Assembly: GCA_008360955.1 (NCBI GenBank)
Contig: LUCM01009250.1
Location: 9,846-73,845 of the forward strand
Length of the DNA: 64,000 nucleotides
Reading direction: 5' to 3'
Source of the DNA: Fasciolopsis buskii
Lineage: Eukaryota; Platyhelminthes; Trematoda; Plagiorchiida; Fasciolidae
The notes below the pieces were generated by a model. The model was not told the DNA's origin and searched no databases. It saw nothing but the letters and a program-made list of their open reading frames with translations. Both the position numbers and the translations under genes were made by a program. Every line of letters begins with the position of its first letter. Position 1 is the first letter of the stretch. Positions 1 to 9,380 of the stretch are shown here, piece by piece.

Positions 1-925
1 AGGTCTGGACGACAGTAGTGCCGAACGTGGTGTTGAACGGAGAAGAACAAATGACTGTGGACCATTTCACCTACCTTGGCAGCTGCGTGTCCAACGATGG
101 TAGTTCGACAGTGGAGGTAAATACGCGTATATCCAAAGCTCCATCAGCTTACGCTGGACTGAAGCACTTGTGGCGTCGGCTTGACATTTCACTGAAGTTG
201 AAAGTTTGTGTGTATTGTGCCGCATTGCGCTCAGTTCTGTTGTACGCTTGCGAGACATGGATTATGCGTGTGGGAGATGCTCGTCGGTTAGAGGTTCTCG
301 ACTATCGATGTCTCCGTAGTACGGCTAGGATTGGATGGAGTGACCGGGTGAGTAATATAGAGGTTAGGTATCTGGTTTTGGGTGCCATTTCTGAGAATAG
401 CTCGTTTTAGCGTATGAAACTTAGTAGACTACGCTGGTTGGGTCACGTGTTGCGTATGGGGAACAGTCGTTTACCATACCATGCCCCATTTTGCATTCCT
501 TCCAAGGAATGCAGGAAGGCGTGTCGAGGTCAACAGATGACGTGGGAACGTGGGATGAGAAAATGTACAGCGAACTCGGGTAAATTAGGTGTCACACACC
601 TTCGTGGTTGGGTTCCGAAAGACCCGTCAACTAGCTGGCTGGAGACACTGAAGGATACGACAATGAAGCGCGAACAGTGGCGCTCGTGTTGTCATTTTCC
701 GTCGAATCAGAATGATTGAAAGAGTAGGTTTGTACAGTTAGACTGTGTTCCGTGTGTTGGCTACGGGGGTATTTTATCTTTTCCCATCTGTTTAGGTTCA
801 CTTCCTTTTCCCCTTGGATATTCAGTCTTTTTATAGAAAGAGGTATTCGTTGGGAAAGGTAGCGGTGAGTGAGGCTTGCCTTGCTGTTTAGCGCTGCCGG
901 AAGATGACGATAACACAATTGTATT
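1..925 (+). mobile_element. RTE-like LINE, 3' end (copy 1), broken
   Basis: This is the C-terminal third of a reverse transcriptase polyprotein followed by its 3' UTR. The window begins inside the element. Frames at 18-410 and 414-719 encode the segment after the catalytic core (a YLGSCVSNDG block, then RSVLLYACETW, then RLRWLGHVLRM). The same blocks recur in the copies at 14.8-16.0, 23.1-27.1 and 51.3-54.0 kb. An in-frame TAG near 408 interrupts the reading. The 3' UTR ends with a GGCTTGCCTTGCTGTTTA block shared by other copies, followed by a decayed GAT-type tail near 900-925. Unlike the copies at 15 and 26 kb it has no nested SINE, so it shows the empty insertion site near 190-205. No LTRs are seen. 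The RTE-like label rests on domain style and tail type and was not tested by phylogeny. Confidence 0.85.
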
Positions 926-1112
926 CTTCTTTTTCATTAATTTCTTTTACGCACATCTTGGTTTTCTTGTGCACTCGTTTTCAACGAGAACATCCGGCTT
1001 TTGACAGATATAGCGAATGCATTCTTTGATATCTGCTGTCCTTTAGAAACACTGGTGTTCGCAAATGGTAGTATCTTCTTCCAGATGCTGAGGCAATAAT
1101 CGTTCCTACGAA

Positions 1113-2850
1113 TCCCTTAGTAACTCAAGTTCGCGGTTTATTTCCACTCTAATAAAAGCTGAAATGAAACATTAACACTACATTCGCCAGCCAATTCTTG
1201 ATTGGTAACATTGAACGATTCCTGTGGCACGGCTTTCGGTTGTTATGTGGGAAGGAAAAGAGACATGTGAAGTGTTCTGCGGATGTCGGCAGCATAAATC
1301 AAGCTTTTATCCGTCCTTCCACTTATACCTCAATCATGTTTGCAGAGGGTAATGATGTGACAGTTAGAGATTTTTCTGCGGAGGAGGTGTTTGACCTTCT
1401 CTGTGCCACTAGAATTAACACAAGGGTTGAACCTAGCAGTCTGTTCTCAGGTCTTTTAAGGCATGGTGTTGTGGCCCTGACGGATGCATTCACTTCTATC
1501 ATTAACACACCACTAAGCTCGTCTTCCATCCCTGACTGCTGGACACTTTTCACTATTATTCCCATTCCAAAACCTAGCATTTCTACTTCTTTAACCAAAC
1601 GCTTTCGCCCCATCTCTGTAACGCTTGGTTTTAAACTGACAGAGCGTGCTGTGCTGTGCTGTGCTTAAGCGCCTGCGTTCTTCTATGAATCCTCCTGACG
1701 ACCCCTTTCAGTTTGCTTATAAATCGAACAGGTCCTCTTTGGACGTTGTCACCCTCTCTGTTCGTCATATTTGTAAGTCCTTAGATGCATCGATGAAATC
1801 TGTGCATTGTCTTCCTGATCTATTCTTCGGCATTCGATTCCGTATCGCGGTCTCTTCCACTTCACAAACTGGAAGCATTTAGTTGTCCCAAGTCTTTATT
1901 AGCATGACTGTCTGATTACTTTATTAACCGAACCCAAAGCACGCCACTGGGCAGTAAAACTTCAAAACCGTTGACTAACAACTCAGGAGTGCTTATAGGT
2001 GCTGTTCATCCACCTTACCTCTTCTCTGCTTACATCAGCTACTTGTCAACTAGCTTCCTCTGTCATCTGTTTAAGTATGCTGGTGATGCCACCTCTTTCG
2101 AGCAGCCATGATTTTCAAATTTTTTTCAGCAACTTTTGTTTTATTTACGATTTCTCTGCACGAGCTGGTTTGAGTCTCAACACGTCTCGGTGTTTCGAAT
2201 ATCTATTCTCTCTCTCTCTCAATCAGCCTAACCATTCGAACCATCTTTCACCAAATCAGAAACACTTGCCAAGGTTGATTCTGTGAAATATCTAGTGGTT
2301 GTTATTGATGAAAACCTGAAGTGGACTTGTCACATTTCCTCCTGTGTAAAGAATTTCGGACGGTTGTCATTTCAAATCAGGAATCTTCGACACCACTACA
2401 GGTCGAAATAAGTCATCATTCACCGTTTTGTATACCAATGTATTTTCCAATCCTTCTGTATTGTTCTACTATTGTTTTTACAGGTTTAATTTAAAATTCT
2501 GTGCTGGGAACTAACAATTATTAGCCGTATGTCTCGCATACCACTAACTGAGTTGTTCATCATTCTACGTGTTCAAGACTTAGCCGCATGGGAAAAATGT
2601 GCCCATAGAATACTTTCAGATCCCACGCATCCTCTGCACAACGATCTTTCAAAGTGCCGTTCGAACCACTTTTCGTTCCATACCCTCTAGGATCAATATT
2701 TACAGGAACTCCGCCGTCCCATTTTTAACATGTACCCTGACAAACCGTGGCCGTGTTTCAGCTGAGTTCCAAGGCAGCCTATCAAAATGTATTCGAACCA
2801 CTCCTCGATGGGTTGATGTTCTTGTTTCGATTTTGCCAGGTGGTGCGTGT
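1113..2850 (+). mobile_element. CR1-like LINE, degraded reverse transcriptase fragment (copy A)
   Basis: This segment is collinear with the CR1-like copy at 59.45-61.1 kb. Shared parts include the stretch before the RT (near 1113-1200 and 59452-59535), the IIPIPKP block, the DDPFQFAYKSNRS block, and the 3' region that matches 61.0-61.1 kb. The frame breaks near 1650-1667, where a GTGCT run may reflect slippage, and again after 1880. The catalytic YADD box reads YAGD here (codons 2076-2087), so the second-metal aspartate pair is damaged. The endonuclease half is missing upstream, as expected for a 5'-truncated LINE insertion. It is a non-functional relic. The CR1/Jockey placement is by motif style only. 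Confidence 0.8.
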
Positions 2851-3009
2851 AATTTTTTTTTAAATTTTTGCCCACGTTTTTCGACTGAAATGGGACATTT
2901 TTTATACGCAAAGGTCTATGCAATGCAATCTCAAGTTTTCTCGGCATAGGAGAACAATTATGACGAACCTGTACGTAACCCGTTTTTACATACAAACTGA
3001 TATTTCGTC

Positions 3010-3195
3010 TTTTTTGCGTCTTTTCTGCTTTTCCTGGCCCCGTTGCTGGACGATAACCTATGTATCATTGTAGGTGATTTTAATCACGACTCAACACTTC
3101 CCTTTACTGTGTTTGATTTGTTTGATCTATCAGTTCCCCCAACCAGAGTTAACTTCACCCTAGCTAGAACTTGATTTTCTTGTGTTTTGATCTCC
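3010..3195 (+). mobile_element. CR1-like LINE, endonuclease fragment
   Basis: About 185 bp are homologous to 58930-59100 of the longer CR1 copy. They include the endonuclease motif VGDFNH (near 3072-3090) and the following TVFDL...PPTR stretch. In a normal element this lies 5' of the RT, yet here it lies 3' of the copy A reverse transcriptase on the same strand. It therefore comes from a second insertion or from a rearrangement. The 3' edge is not clear; nothing recognisable continues beyond about 3250. Confidence 0.7.
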
Positions 3196-3960
3196 CTTCT
3201 GTTTGCCGTGAATTCGATTCATCCTCTCACGGGGCGTAGCCATATAGAAGTAAAAAGTGTCTTCAGGATTCATAATAGGTATTGGCTATGGAAGACGCCT
3301 CCAAGTACTTCATCGTGACCCCACCCAATCCTTCGTCCTCAGTTTTGCCATATTTTGTTTGATGAGCAGTCTGAAACTACGCAGATTCGGAAATACCTAT
3401 AAATTCATTCAGAATTCTTTTTTAAGCCCGTGGAATTCAAAGGAGTCAGTTCGGTCAAAGATTAGCTGGGAAGACGGCTAGGAATTTTCCCAACCTGTGG
3501 ATGCCATCCGAGAACTCCACGGTCAAGGCGTGCTTGTCCTAACTCAACTAAACACCCGAGTATCAGTCTAATCAGCGGCGTGATTGAACAGTAAGGTGAA
3601 AGGGGATAGCTGTTTATCCTGTCTAGTATAAAAATAGTGCGAGTAGCCAATGCATCGGTATGGGGCAAATGTTGCGAAATAAGGTATTAAAGAAATAAGA
3701 GGTTAGGGGAAAAATTTAATGTGCATTGGCAATATTTTATTTAGTTAGGATTCGCGGAGACCCACTGACAGATTGTGTGAATTTTTTGGGACTGACTTCA
3801 GTTTTTAATCATATCTCTTTATAGCTGTTTTCATCTCTTGGACTCAAACCACAACCTCGGTAGACACCAATTGGAGTGGATATTATGGTGGGTTTCTAAA
3901 CTTTATAATACATGTGGTTCTGTGGGATTCCAAGTTTCAAGGTCAAGGTTGCCGGTCTCC

Positions 3961-4028
3961 CTTCCCATGCAGCGAACCTCAGTGGCTATGGGGCACGCCC
4001 CTTCTACTGTACTCATGCGTGAAGCATG
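3961..4028 (+). repeat. short dispersed repeat E, copy 1
   Basis: About 63 bp resemble the reverse complement of 12484-12560, with roughly two thirds of positions identical by eye. The best block is a shared 12-nt TGCGTGAAGCAT. It lies just upstream of the nocturnin coding exons. The family is unknown, and the match could be a remnant of an old SINE. Confidence 0.4.
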
Positions 4029-4313
4029 TCGTTAAAACCTTTAAGTTTGATCGTTTCATCGTTTTCGTCAGCCTTGTCCAGCTCACGCAAAAAGAACATG
4101 GAAATGTGGGCAGTCATTTGGCGTACGCAAAGCTTGTGCGAACCACCGGGGCCGTTCTTAACAGACTACTACACTCATGTATTGTTCAGGTGCAGCGTTT
4201 ACAGTTTCTCCGGTGTACATTTCCCCACCAGTATTCTATTTTCGGTACCGTTTCAAACGTGTTCTTTTATTGAGCTACTGTTTTATCTTTTAGCTCATTA
4301 TGTTTCACTCGTG

Positions 4314-5413
4314 ATGAATTCTACTCATTCAGAATCCTCATCTCTTCTCAGACGATATGAATTTTACGACAGAAGTTTTATCTATTTAGGCGATTCAAAT
4401 GGCGATACTAAAAAGCCTTCAATCCGCGTTATGCAGTGGAATATTCTCGCTCAGGGTAAACTTAAGGCTTGCACTAGATTCTTATCCGCATTTACAGGTT
4501 TCGTTCCTTTAGATGAGTTTGTTCATTGCCCAAGTGCGGTCTTAGATGTAGAGTCCCGCTGCTCTCAAATCGCGGCGGAGATTCATCGTTTCACTCCTGA
4601 TGTGGTGTGTCTTCAGGAGGCTGATGTTCACGAACAAGTTCTCCGACATCTAAATAAGGATCATGATATGTACGAGTTGCAGTTTCGGCCCAAAGATAAT
4701 TCTCCGTGTCTTGGCATTCCGAATAACATGGGGCCAGATGGTGTGGCTATAATTTTTCGGTAAGTGTAACTTGCTCATTGACTTTTCACCCGTTAAGGTC
4801 AGACCGCTTTCTTCTTGTTCACTGCGAAGATCTACCGTTGGATGAGTTGAACGATCGCACCGCTTTACTGTGCGCATTAAGACCGAAGAATTCGAGAATT
4901 TTCGAACAGTTTCCGCTTATTTACGTTGTCTCAGTACACCTAAAAGCCAAGACGCAGTTTTCCGCGGTGAGACTGAGTCAGGGCACTTTCTTGTGCAACG
5001 CTCTGCGTACTATTTCTCGTCGCGCTATCGTTCGTGACGACCCAATACCTCCGTTGTTCGTTTGTGGTGACTTTAACGCAGAACCTCATGAACCCGTTAT
5101 TCAGTTGATGCAAGACGTGGCTTGCCCTCATGGTTGGGAGTTAAGAAGTGTATATGCCGAAGCATACGGAGGGTCTGAGCCAGAGTACACTACATGGAAA
5201 ATTCGGGGTGGAAAACGGTTAGCCGAAATTGAAGAAGCATGCCACACGATAGATTACATTTGGTATTCCTCAAACGTACTCAAACCCTTGGGTGCGTGGT
5301 CTCTTCCCACTAGGGAAGAAATTGGCCCTTATGGACTTCCTTCCACAATATTCCCATCCGACCACTTGGACCTTGTGGCCGATTTCACTTTGGACCGTCA
5401 TTCGGTGATTTGA
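4314..5413 (+). CDS. NOCT: nocturnin (EEP-family NADP(H) 2'-phosphatase), three exons
   Basis: I model exons 4314-4455, 4498-4759 and 4798-5413, giving 339 residues and a TGA stop. The introns are 42 nt (GTAAAC...TACAG, phase 1) and 38 nt (GTAAGT...TTAAG, phase 2). Family motifs appear in order: MQWNILAQ (residues 40-47), CLQEADV with metal-ligand Glu88, GPDGVA before the second junction, HLKAK (182-186), GDFNAEP (225-231), YTTWKIR (265-271), DYIWYSS (287-293) and PSDHLDLVADF with catalytic His324. Vertebrate nocturnin is about 430 residues; the shortfall is at the N terminus, where a targeting sequence would lie. Met4314 is the last in-frame ATG before conserved sequence. A pyrimidine-rich TTTTAG at 4288-4292 suggests a further upstream exon, so the true start is open. 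Studied nocturnins dephosphorylate NADP(H) to NAD(H), in mitochondria and cytosol. The family call is firm; the N terminus is not. Confidence 0.93.
4456..4497 (+). other. NOCT: 42-nt intron of nocturnin with no stop codon
   Basis: The stretch begins GTAAAC, ends TTTACAG, is a multiple of three and has no in-frame stop, so a plain translation reads through it. Removing it joins NILAQG to FVPLDEF and restores the spacing between the WNILAQ and CP...C blocks seen in animal nocturnins. Leaving it in would add 14 residues inside the catalytic domain. Confidence 0.8.
4760..4797 (+). other. NOCT: 38-nt intron of nocturnin
   Basis: The donor GTAAGT is at 4760-4765 and the acceptor TTAAG ends at 4797. 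The alternative AG at 4801-4802 gives the wrong frame. The 4797 acceptor joins the second and third exons in frame (Arg135 to Ser136). Confidence 0.85.
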
Positions 5414-5593
5414 TTCTCTCCAGGTGAGAAACCGGTTCTTTATGTGTATAAATAATTTTGCTCTTTAATTGCTAAGAGTTATTGAGTGTTGTGCTGGTTC
5501 CATACTTATCTTCAGGCTGGTGGTATATACAGGTATTACCAAAAATCATGCAACAAGCATCACGTGGACACTTTCCGCTTCGGTAGGTGACGA

Positions 5594-5599
5594 AATAAA
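5594..5599 (+). promoter_or_regulatory. possible poly(A) signal AATAAA for nocturnin
   Basis: A canonical AATAAA hexamer lies about 180 nt past the nocturnin stop on the same strand. No transcript evidence is available. Confidence 0.4.
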
Positions 5600-6270
5600 G
5601 AAGCAACCGGCTGAATTTGTATCCCTTTTGTTCAGCAAGAACTGGCGAATATTTTCGATAATAAGCCCTAGCGAGCAAATAGGCCAGAAATTTAGTCGAT
5701 ATCACGTCTTAGCCACCATACGTATGTCTCAACCACAATGCATTACGAGTCCGCTAAAGAGAACAAAATGTGGTTTATTCGCAACGGTTTGATACGTGTA
5801 CTCCTAGAAGTTCAGAATCAATTGATGGTCCAGCCACTATCACTCTGTAGTGATTTTGCCATTTTGATTTGGCCTCCAGCAAGTCTAGCATGAAGTTGTT
5901 TTTTCCTTATGCTCCCAGACGTTTTACAATCTCTAGTTTGACTTCAACTTCTTGGTAAGCTCATTGAATTATCACGCCAGGACACGAAACATTTTTTACA
6001 GGATCAAGATTCAGGTCGTGGTATGCTTTTGTATGAAGTGCACTCTGGATTCCCGTCTGCTTTCACCCGATTTGCGTCAAACTGGAAGAATACCAATCTC
6101 AAAATATTATGACCAATAAGCCCTAGTGGAACTTTTTCCGGAAAAATCATCGTTTTTCATTTAATTTACCTGCTTTGAATCAAGGGAATATCTCGTCACC
6201 ACAACAACAAAATCTCCTCTGCCCATAATGCATTCTCTTTCATCTGCAGAGCTTTTCTTATTTTATTCCT
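5600..6270. other. non-coding stretch after nocturnin
   Basis: I see no supported gene, repeat or RNA here. It is AT-leaning unique sequence. Confidence 0.5.
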
Positions 6271-6295
6271 GTAAGAGCACGCACTTTGGACGGGA

Positions 6296-6425
6296 ATGAG
6301 AGCCGAACAACTTTTTTGAAGAATTTCTTTCTGTAAATATCAATTTTTAAGTGCTCTGTGGGTCGCCATATGTTATGCATTCATCAACAAAATTAACGCT
6401 CAACATTTCCCACTATTTTACATGA
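6296..6425 (+). repeat. dispersed repeat C, copy 1
   Basis: A perfect 20-bp block (6305-6324) recurs at 12675-12694. The following sequence, including a TATGCA(T/C)TCATC motif near 6373 and a CTCA(A)CATTT block near 6401, matches both the 12.7-kb and 38.8-kb copies with small gaps. It has no coding potential and no Pol III boxes that I can see. Confidence 0.6.
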
Positions 6426-6429
6426 CATT

Positions 6430-7099
6430 TGTATTTCCTGCTTTGTTATCCGACTAATCCACACTTAAAGTCCGACATTGTTCCAGCATCCGCACAGTTG
6501 TTCATGAAATATCAGCAGTAATTTGCATCATGATAAGAGGAAGAAAAAAACTTCTGCCGCAAAATTTCAACAGGAATACAAATATCCCTGTGGCCACTTA
6601 CGCATGTGATTGATTTCCTCCCGAAAAACATGCTCTGGACATAGTTTGTTCGTTAGATGCTATGCAAACTGTAGTCATGTTTAGTTCATAAAGCTGCAAC
6701 GCTTACCCACAAAAACCGATTGACCGACCTTTTTAATCAGGTCATTGTCCTCAACATTATGGTACTAACAGATTTTGCTGTTCCTGGGTCACTGCTTTAC
6801 TATCACGATAACAACTTTGGAGGTTATCACAGTGCGCTTGGAGGTCCTTGATGCTAGGTCAATTTTCGATGTCGATGAAGATCTCCTCTAAACGAAAATT
6901 TTCCTCGTAGTGGTCAACCACGATTACTAGATCCGAGTTAACTCCAGATATCCCAGTTAATAAAACATAAGCGCAGTCGTGGGTAGAATGCCCGGTAAAA
7001 TAAACCTTTCTGTTGGACAAGCCAGAGTGTTATCATCTAAGAATGCAAACTAGGGTAAATCCTGAGTTCCTTCCAAAATCGTCCTTGAAGTTCCCATGC

Positions 7100-7100
<1 letters not shown>
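6430..7100. other. non-coding stretch
   Basis: No gene, known element or clear repeat was recognised between repeat C and the TA microsatellite. Confidence 0.5.

Positions 7101-7103
<3 letters not shown>

Positions 7104-7137
<34 letters not shown>
7104..7137. repeat. (TA)17 microsatellite
   Basis: A pure alternating TA run lies directly next to a reversed SINE-B body that starts at 7138. This is a common target or by-product site for retroposons. Confidence 0.95.
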
Positions 7138-7143
<6 letters not shown>

Positions 7144-7285
7144 ATTCACCACGTGATATCATCGCTCAACTAACCATAAAGAAACCATGGAAGCACTGTA
7201 CAGCTGTTTCATTTTAGTAGTAGGAGATTGAATGTTTACATGAAATAATTCACCACGTGATATCATATCTCCTACTACTAAAATG
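7138..7285 (-). repeat. SINE-B 3'-body pieces, rearranged
   Basis: Reverse-oriented SINE-B body occupies 7138-7211, a second reversed 3' part occupies 7214-7266, and a short forward tip with CTCCTACTACTAAAA occupies 7267-7285. Each matches parts of 7541-7680. The mixed orientations suggest repeated insertion at the same AT-rich site or local foldback rearrangement. Confidence 0.7.
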
Positions 7286-7390
7286 TATCAAGTAATCAAA
7301 GTCTGTAGGTCATATCCAAAGCCTTCGTTGTACTCAGGCTACCTGCAGAGAGGTCATCTATCAGTAGGGGTCGATCGCTTTGAGCTAGCA

Positions 7391-7471
7391 GACAGCAACC
7401 GTGCAAATCAGTGACGGATAGGTGCAACATCATGTGGTGAAGTTCAACAGACCGTTCAGAGCCTGCCCGGT
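7391..7471 (+). repeat. 81-bp direct repeat, copy 1
   Basis: This block recurs at 8688-8768 with three differences by eye. Copy 1 leads straight into the tRNA-like head of SINE-B. Copy 2 stops at the same GCCCGGT and continues into unrelated DNA. It may be a 5' extension of the SINE or an independent element. Confidence 0.85.
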
Positions 7472-7680
7472 AGCGTAATGGCTAAGGCGTTTGACTCAGA
7501 ATCGTTCGTCCCGAGTTCGCGTCCCAGTTCGGGCGCAGTCCACATGCATTGCTCATGATTCCTAACAAGGATGAAGCAGCTGTACAGTGCTTCCATGGTT
7601 TCTTTATGGTGAGTTGAGCGATGATATCACGTGGTGAATTATTTCATGTAAAAATTCAATCTCCTGCTACTAAAAAAATA
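7463..7680 (+). mobile_element. SINE-B, tRNA-headed SINE
   Basis: The head resembles a tRNA gene. Box A is near 7471-7489 (TAGCGTAATGGCTAAGGCG) and box B is 7514-7524 (AGTTCGCGTCC), at a spacing normal for a Pol III internal promoter. A roughly 140-bp body follows and ends in CTGCTACTAAAA. Body fragments recur at 7138-7285, 10393-10585 and, diverged, 47290-47397. The part from 7569 onward is also the outer edge of the palindrome arm. I did not fold a complete cloverleaf. Confidence 0.7.
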
Positions 7681-8686
7681 TATATATCTGAAGTTTTCGA
7701 TATGCGCGAAAATCGAAGCACCATTGCCATCGGCGCCTCCTCAGGTTGCGGAAAGGAGACTGGCTGCCAGTTCGGTGGTTAGCCGTGAATTAAGTGAGCT
7801 CATTCTGATCAAACAAACAGCCGCGTTAAACCAACAATAGTATCAAGCATGGTGGATTTTTATCTAGCAAGCGTCCGACTTGTAAAATATCACAAGAGTG
7901 CGCTAGTAACACTGTGACGAGGCGAGTGTGGCGCGCTACTCAAAATAGAGCCATATGATCGTGTCTCCCCTTGAGTCAGTTTCCATCAGCTGAGGCGTCC
8001 GAACCGAATTTTCCGGTCATAGAGTCTCCTCTAGTGCATGGGGCATCTGTGGCTCGTGATCAGAAGGCCTATGAGTTGGGCTATCAGTCATCGGTTTTCG
8101 ACAACTTGGAAACTCCGTGCTCTACTCTACTGCGTAGAAACTGGTATTTTGTCCTTAAGCCGGAGTGAGCCCACCAGGACAACCCGATACTTCGGTTTGG
8201 GTAGCCGAGTGGTGTAAAGTCCACAGAATTATTATGAAAGGGAACCAGTGACATGGAGGAAGAGCATGGAAAAGTAGACAAGTGTGGTGAACCCTACACG
8301 GATGTCTTCTCCTTTTTTCGTTTTCTGGCATTATTTCTCTTTTTTGCCACCGTTCCGACGGCATAAGATTTGCAAGCAAATTTGTGCGAAACAAATGCAA
8401 CACTTCAGGTGCTTCACATTCATCTAGTATTCCTAGGGGAAGATTGTAACGTCAGCAGTGGTGCGCGGTTGTCCTGCAGCAAACCTCTTAAGAGTCATTA
8501 GGGATGTTCTTTCCCGTTTCTTGTTGGTTTTTCTCAGTCGGTGCTCCTATACGGCTCAGAAACATGGCCGTTGAGAGGACTAGATGTACTTGAACACTGT
8601 CATCTTCATATTACTGACGGAACGTGACGGGGGAATTTTCTCAGGAACTCAGGAAGTCTTTGTATAGACAGTAAACCAAATAGGGA
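7569..8686 (+). repeat. left arm of a 1,118-bp inverted duplication
   Basis: Each position x pairs with 18067-x on the opposite strand, from 7569/10498 to 8686/9381, so the arms have no net indel. The outer 100 bp, which is SINE-B body, carries about seven differences. The inner kilobase shows none in the parts I compared, and short chance frames on both arms translate identically. The arm ends exactly one base before the window's only N (8687). It contains a LINE scrap (8535-8606) and no host gene I can support. Confidence 0.95.
8535..8606 (+). mobile_element. RTE-like LINE scrap, second subfamily (left arm)
   Basis: The frame encodes a SVLLYGSETWPLR block followed by a shortened LDVLEHCHL. 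This corresponds to the SVLLYACETWIMR...LEVFDHRCL region of the main RTE copies, but its sequence differs enough to be another subfamily. It is mirrored at 9461-9532. Confidence 0.65.
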
Positions 8687-8687
8687 N
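8687..8687. other. ambiguous base (N) at palindrome edge
   Basis: This is the only N noticed in the window. It separates the end of the left palindrome arm (8686) from the start of the second 81-bp direct repeat (8688). That makes it a likely join or unresolved spot in the assembly. Confidence 0.9.
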
Positions 8688-8768
8688 GACAGTAACCGTG
8701 CAAATCAGTGACGGATAGGTGCAACATCATGTGGTGAAGTTCAACAAATCGTTCAGAGCCTGCCCGGT
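8688..8768 (+). repeat. 81-bp direct repeat, copy 2
   Basis: It matches 7391-7471 with three differences. It starts immediately after the N and ends at GCCCGGT, where copy 1 enters the SINE-B head. Confidence 0.85.
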
Positions 8769-9380
8769 CTAGATTTGCTGTGATTGCACTTTGAAAAACT
8801 GAATCATAGAACAATTATGTTATCAAATGGAAGAGTGTGTGAGTGCAGCGGCTATTTCTTGATAAAAATGACGGGTTGTTGCACTTAAACGGGGATAGAA
8901 AGCAAACCAAGCTGTGCTTAATGAAACAACATTAATACATTTGAGAATACTCAGGAGGACGAAAGAGACCGAGTAATAGTCTTGATCAGACTCTGCAGTA
9001 TACAACTGAGGCGGCTTCCGTTAAAATCTTCAGTCGTGTTTTCGCATAGGATCAATCATGCATGGCGTTTATGCACTTTAGACGTTCGCAAAAAGCTTCC
9101 CGAAGCAATCAAAACCAGAGCACATTGGAAGAAGATTAATGGTTGTAAGGAGTAAAACTGAGGGTTGATTGGGGCATGGCGTGGCGAAAAGAAATCCAAA
9201 ATTGACCAGTAATATTCGAAGAGTAAGTGGAATCAGAATTATAATATAGGACAGACGATATCCTACTTCCGATTGGTTAGGCACGTCAGTTTACATAACT
9301 GAGCAACTTGGCCAATAGTACGGCGGTTGCCTAAATGCCTTGTGCACATAGGTCTCGAGCAACGCTATCTGTGCTTTGCG
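8769..9380. other. spacer between palindrome arms
   Basis: About 610 bp of unique, AT-leaning sequence lie between the second direct repeat and the right arm. No gene was recognised. Confidence 0.6.

Noticed and set aside
4026..4313. Upstream in-frame extension of nocturnin to an ATG at 4026
   Set aside because: The 96 codons show no similarity to nocturnin N termini, and an acceptor-like site at 4288-4292 suggests this is intron or upstream DNA.
8197..8225. tRNA box A-like sequence GTAGCCGAGTGGTGTAAAG
   Set aside because: No box B at a fitting distance and no cloverleaf partner stems.
7971..8403. Frames of 65 and 82 codons that occur twice with identical protein sequence
   Set aside because: They are duplicated because both lie in the arms of the inverted repeat; no family feature and overlapping frames on both strands.
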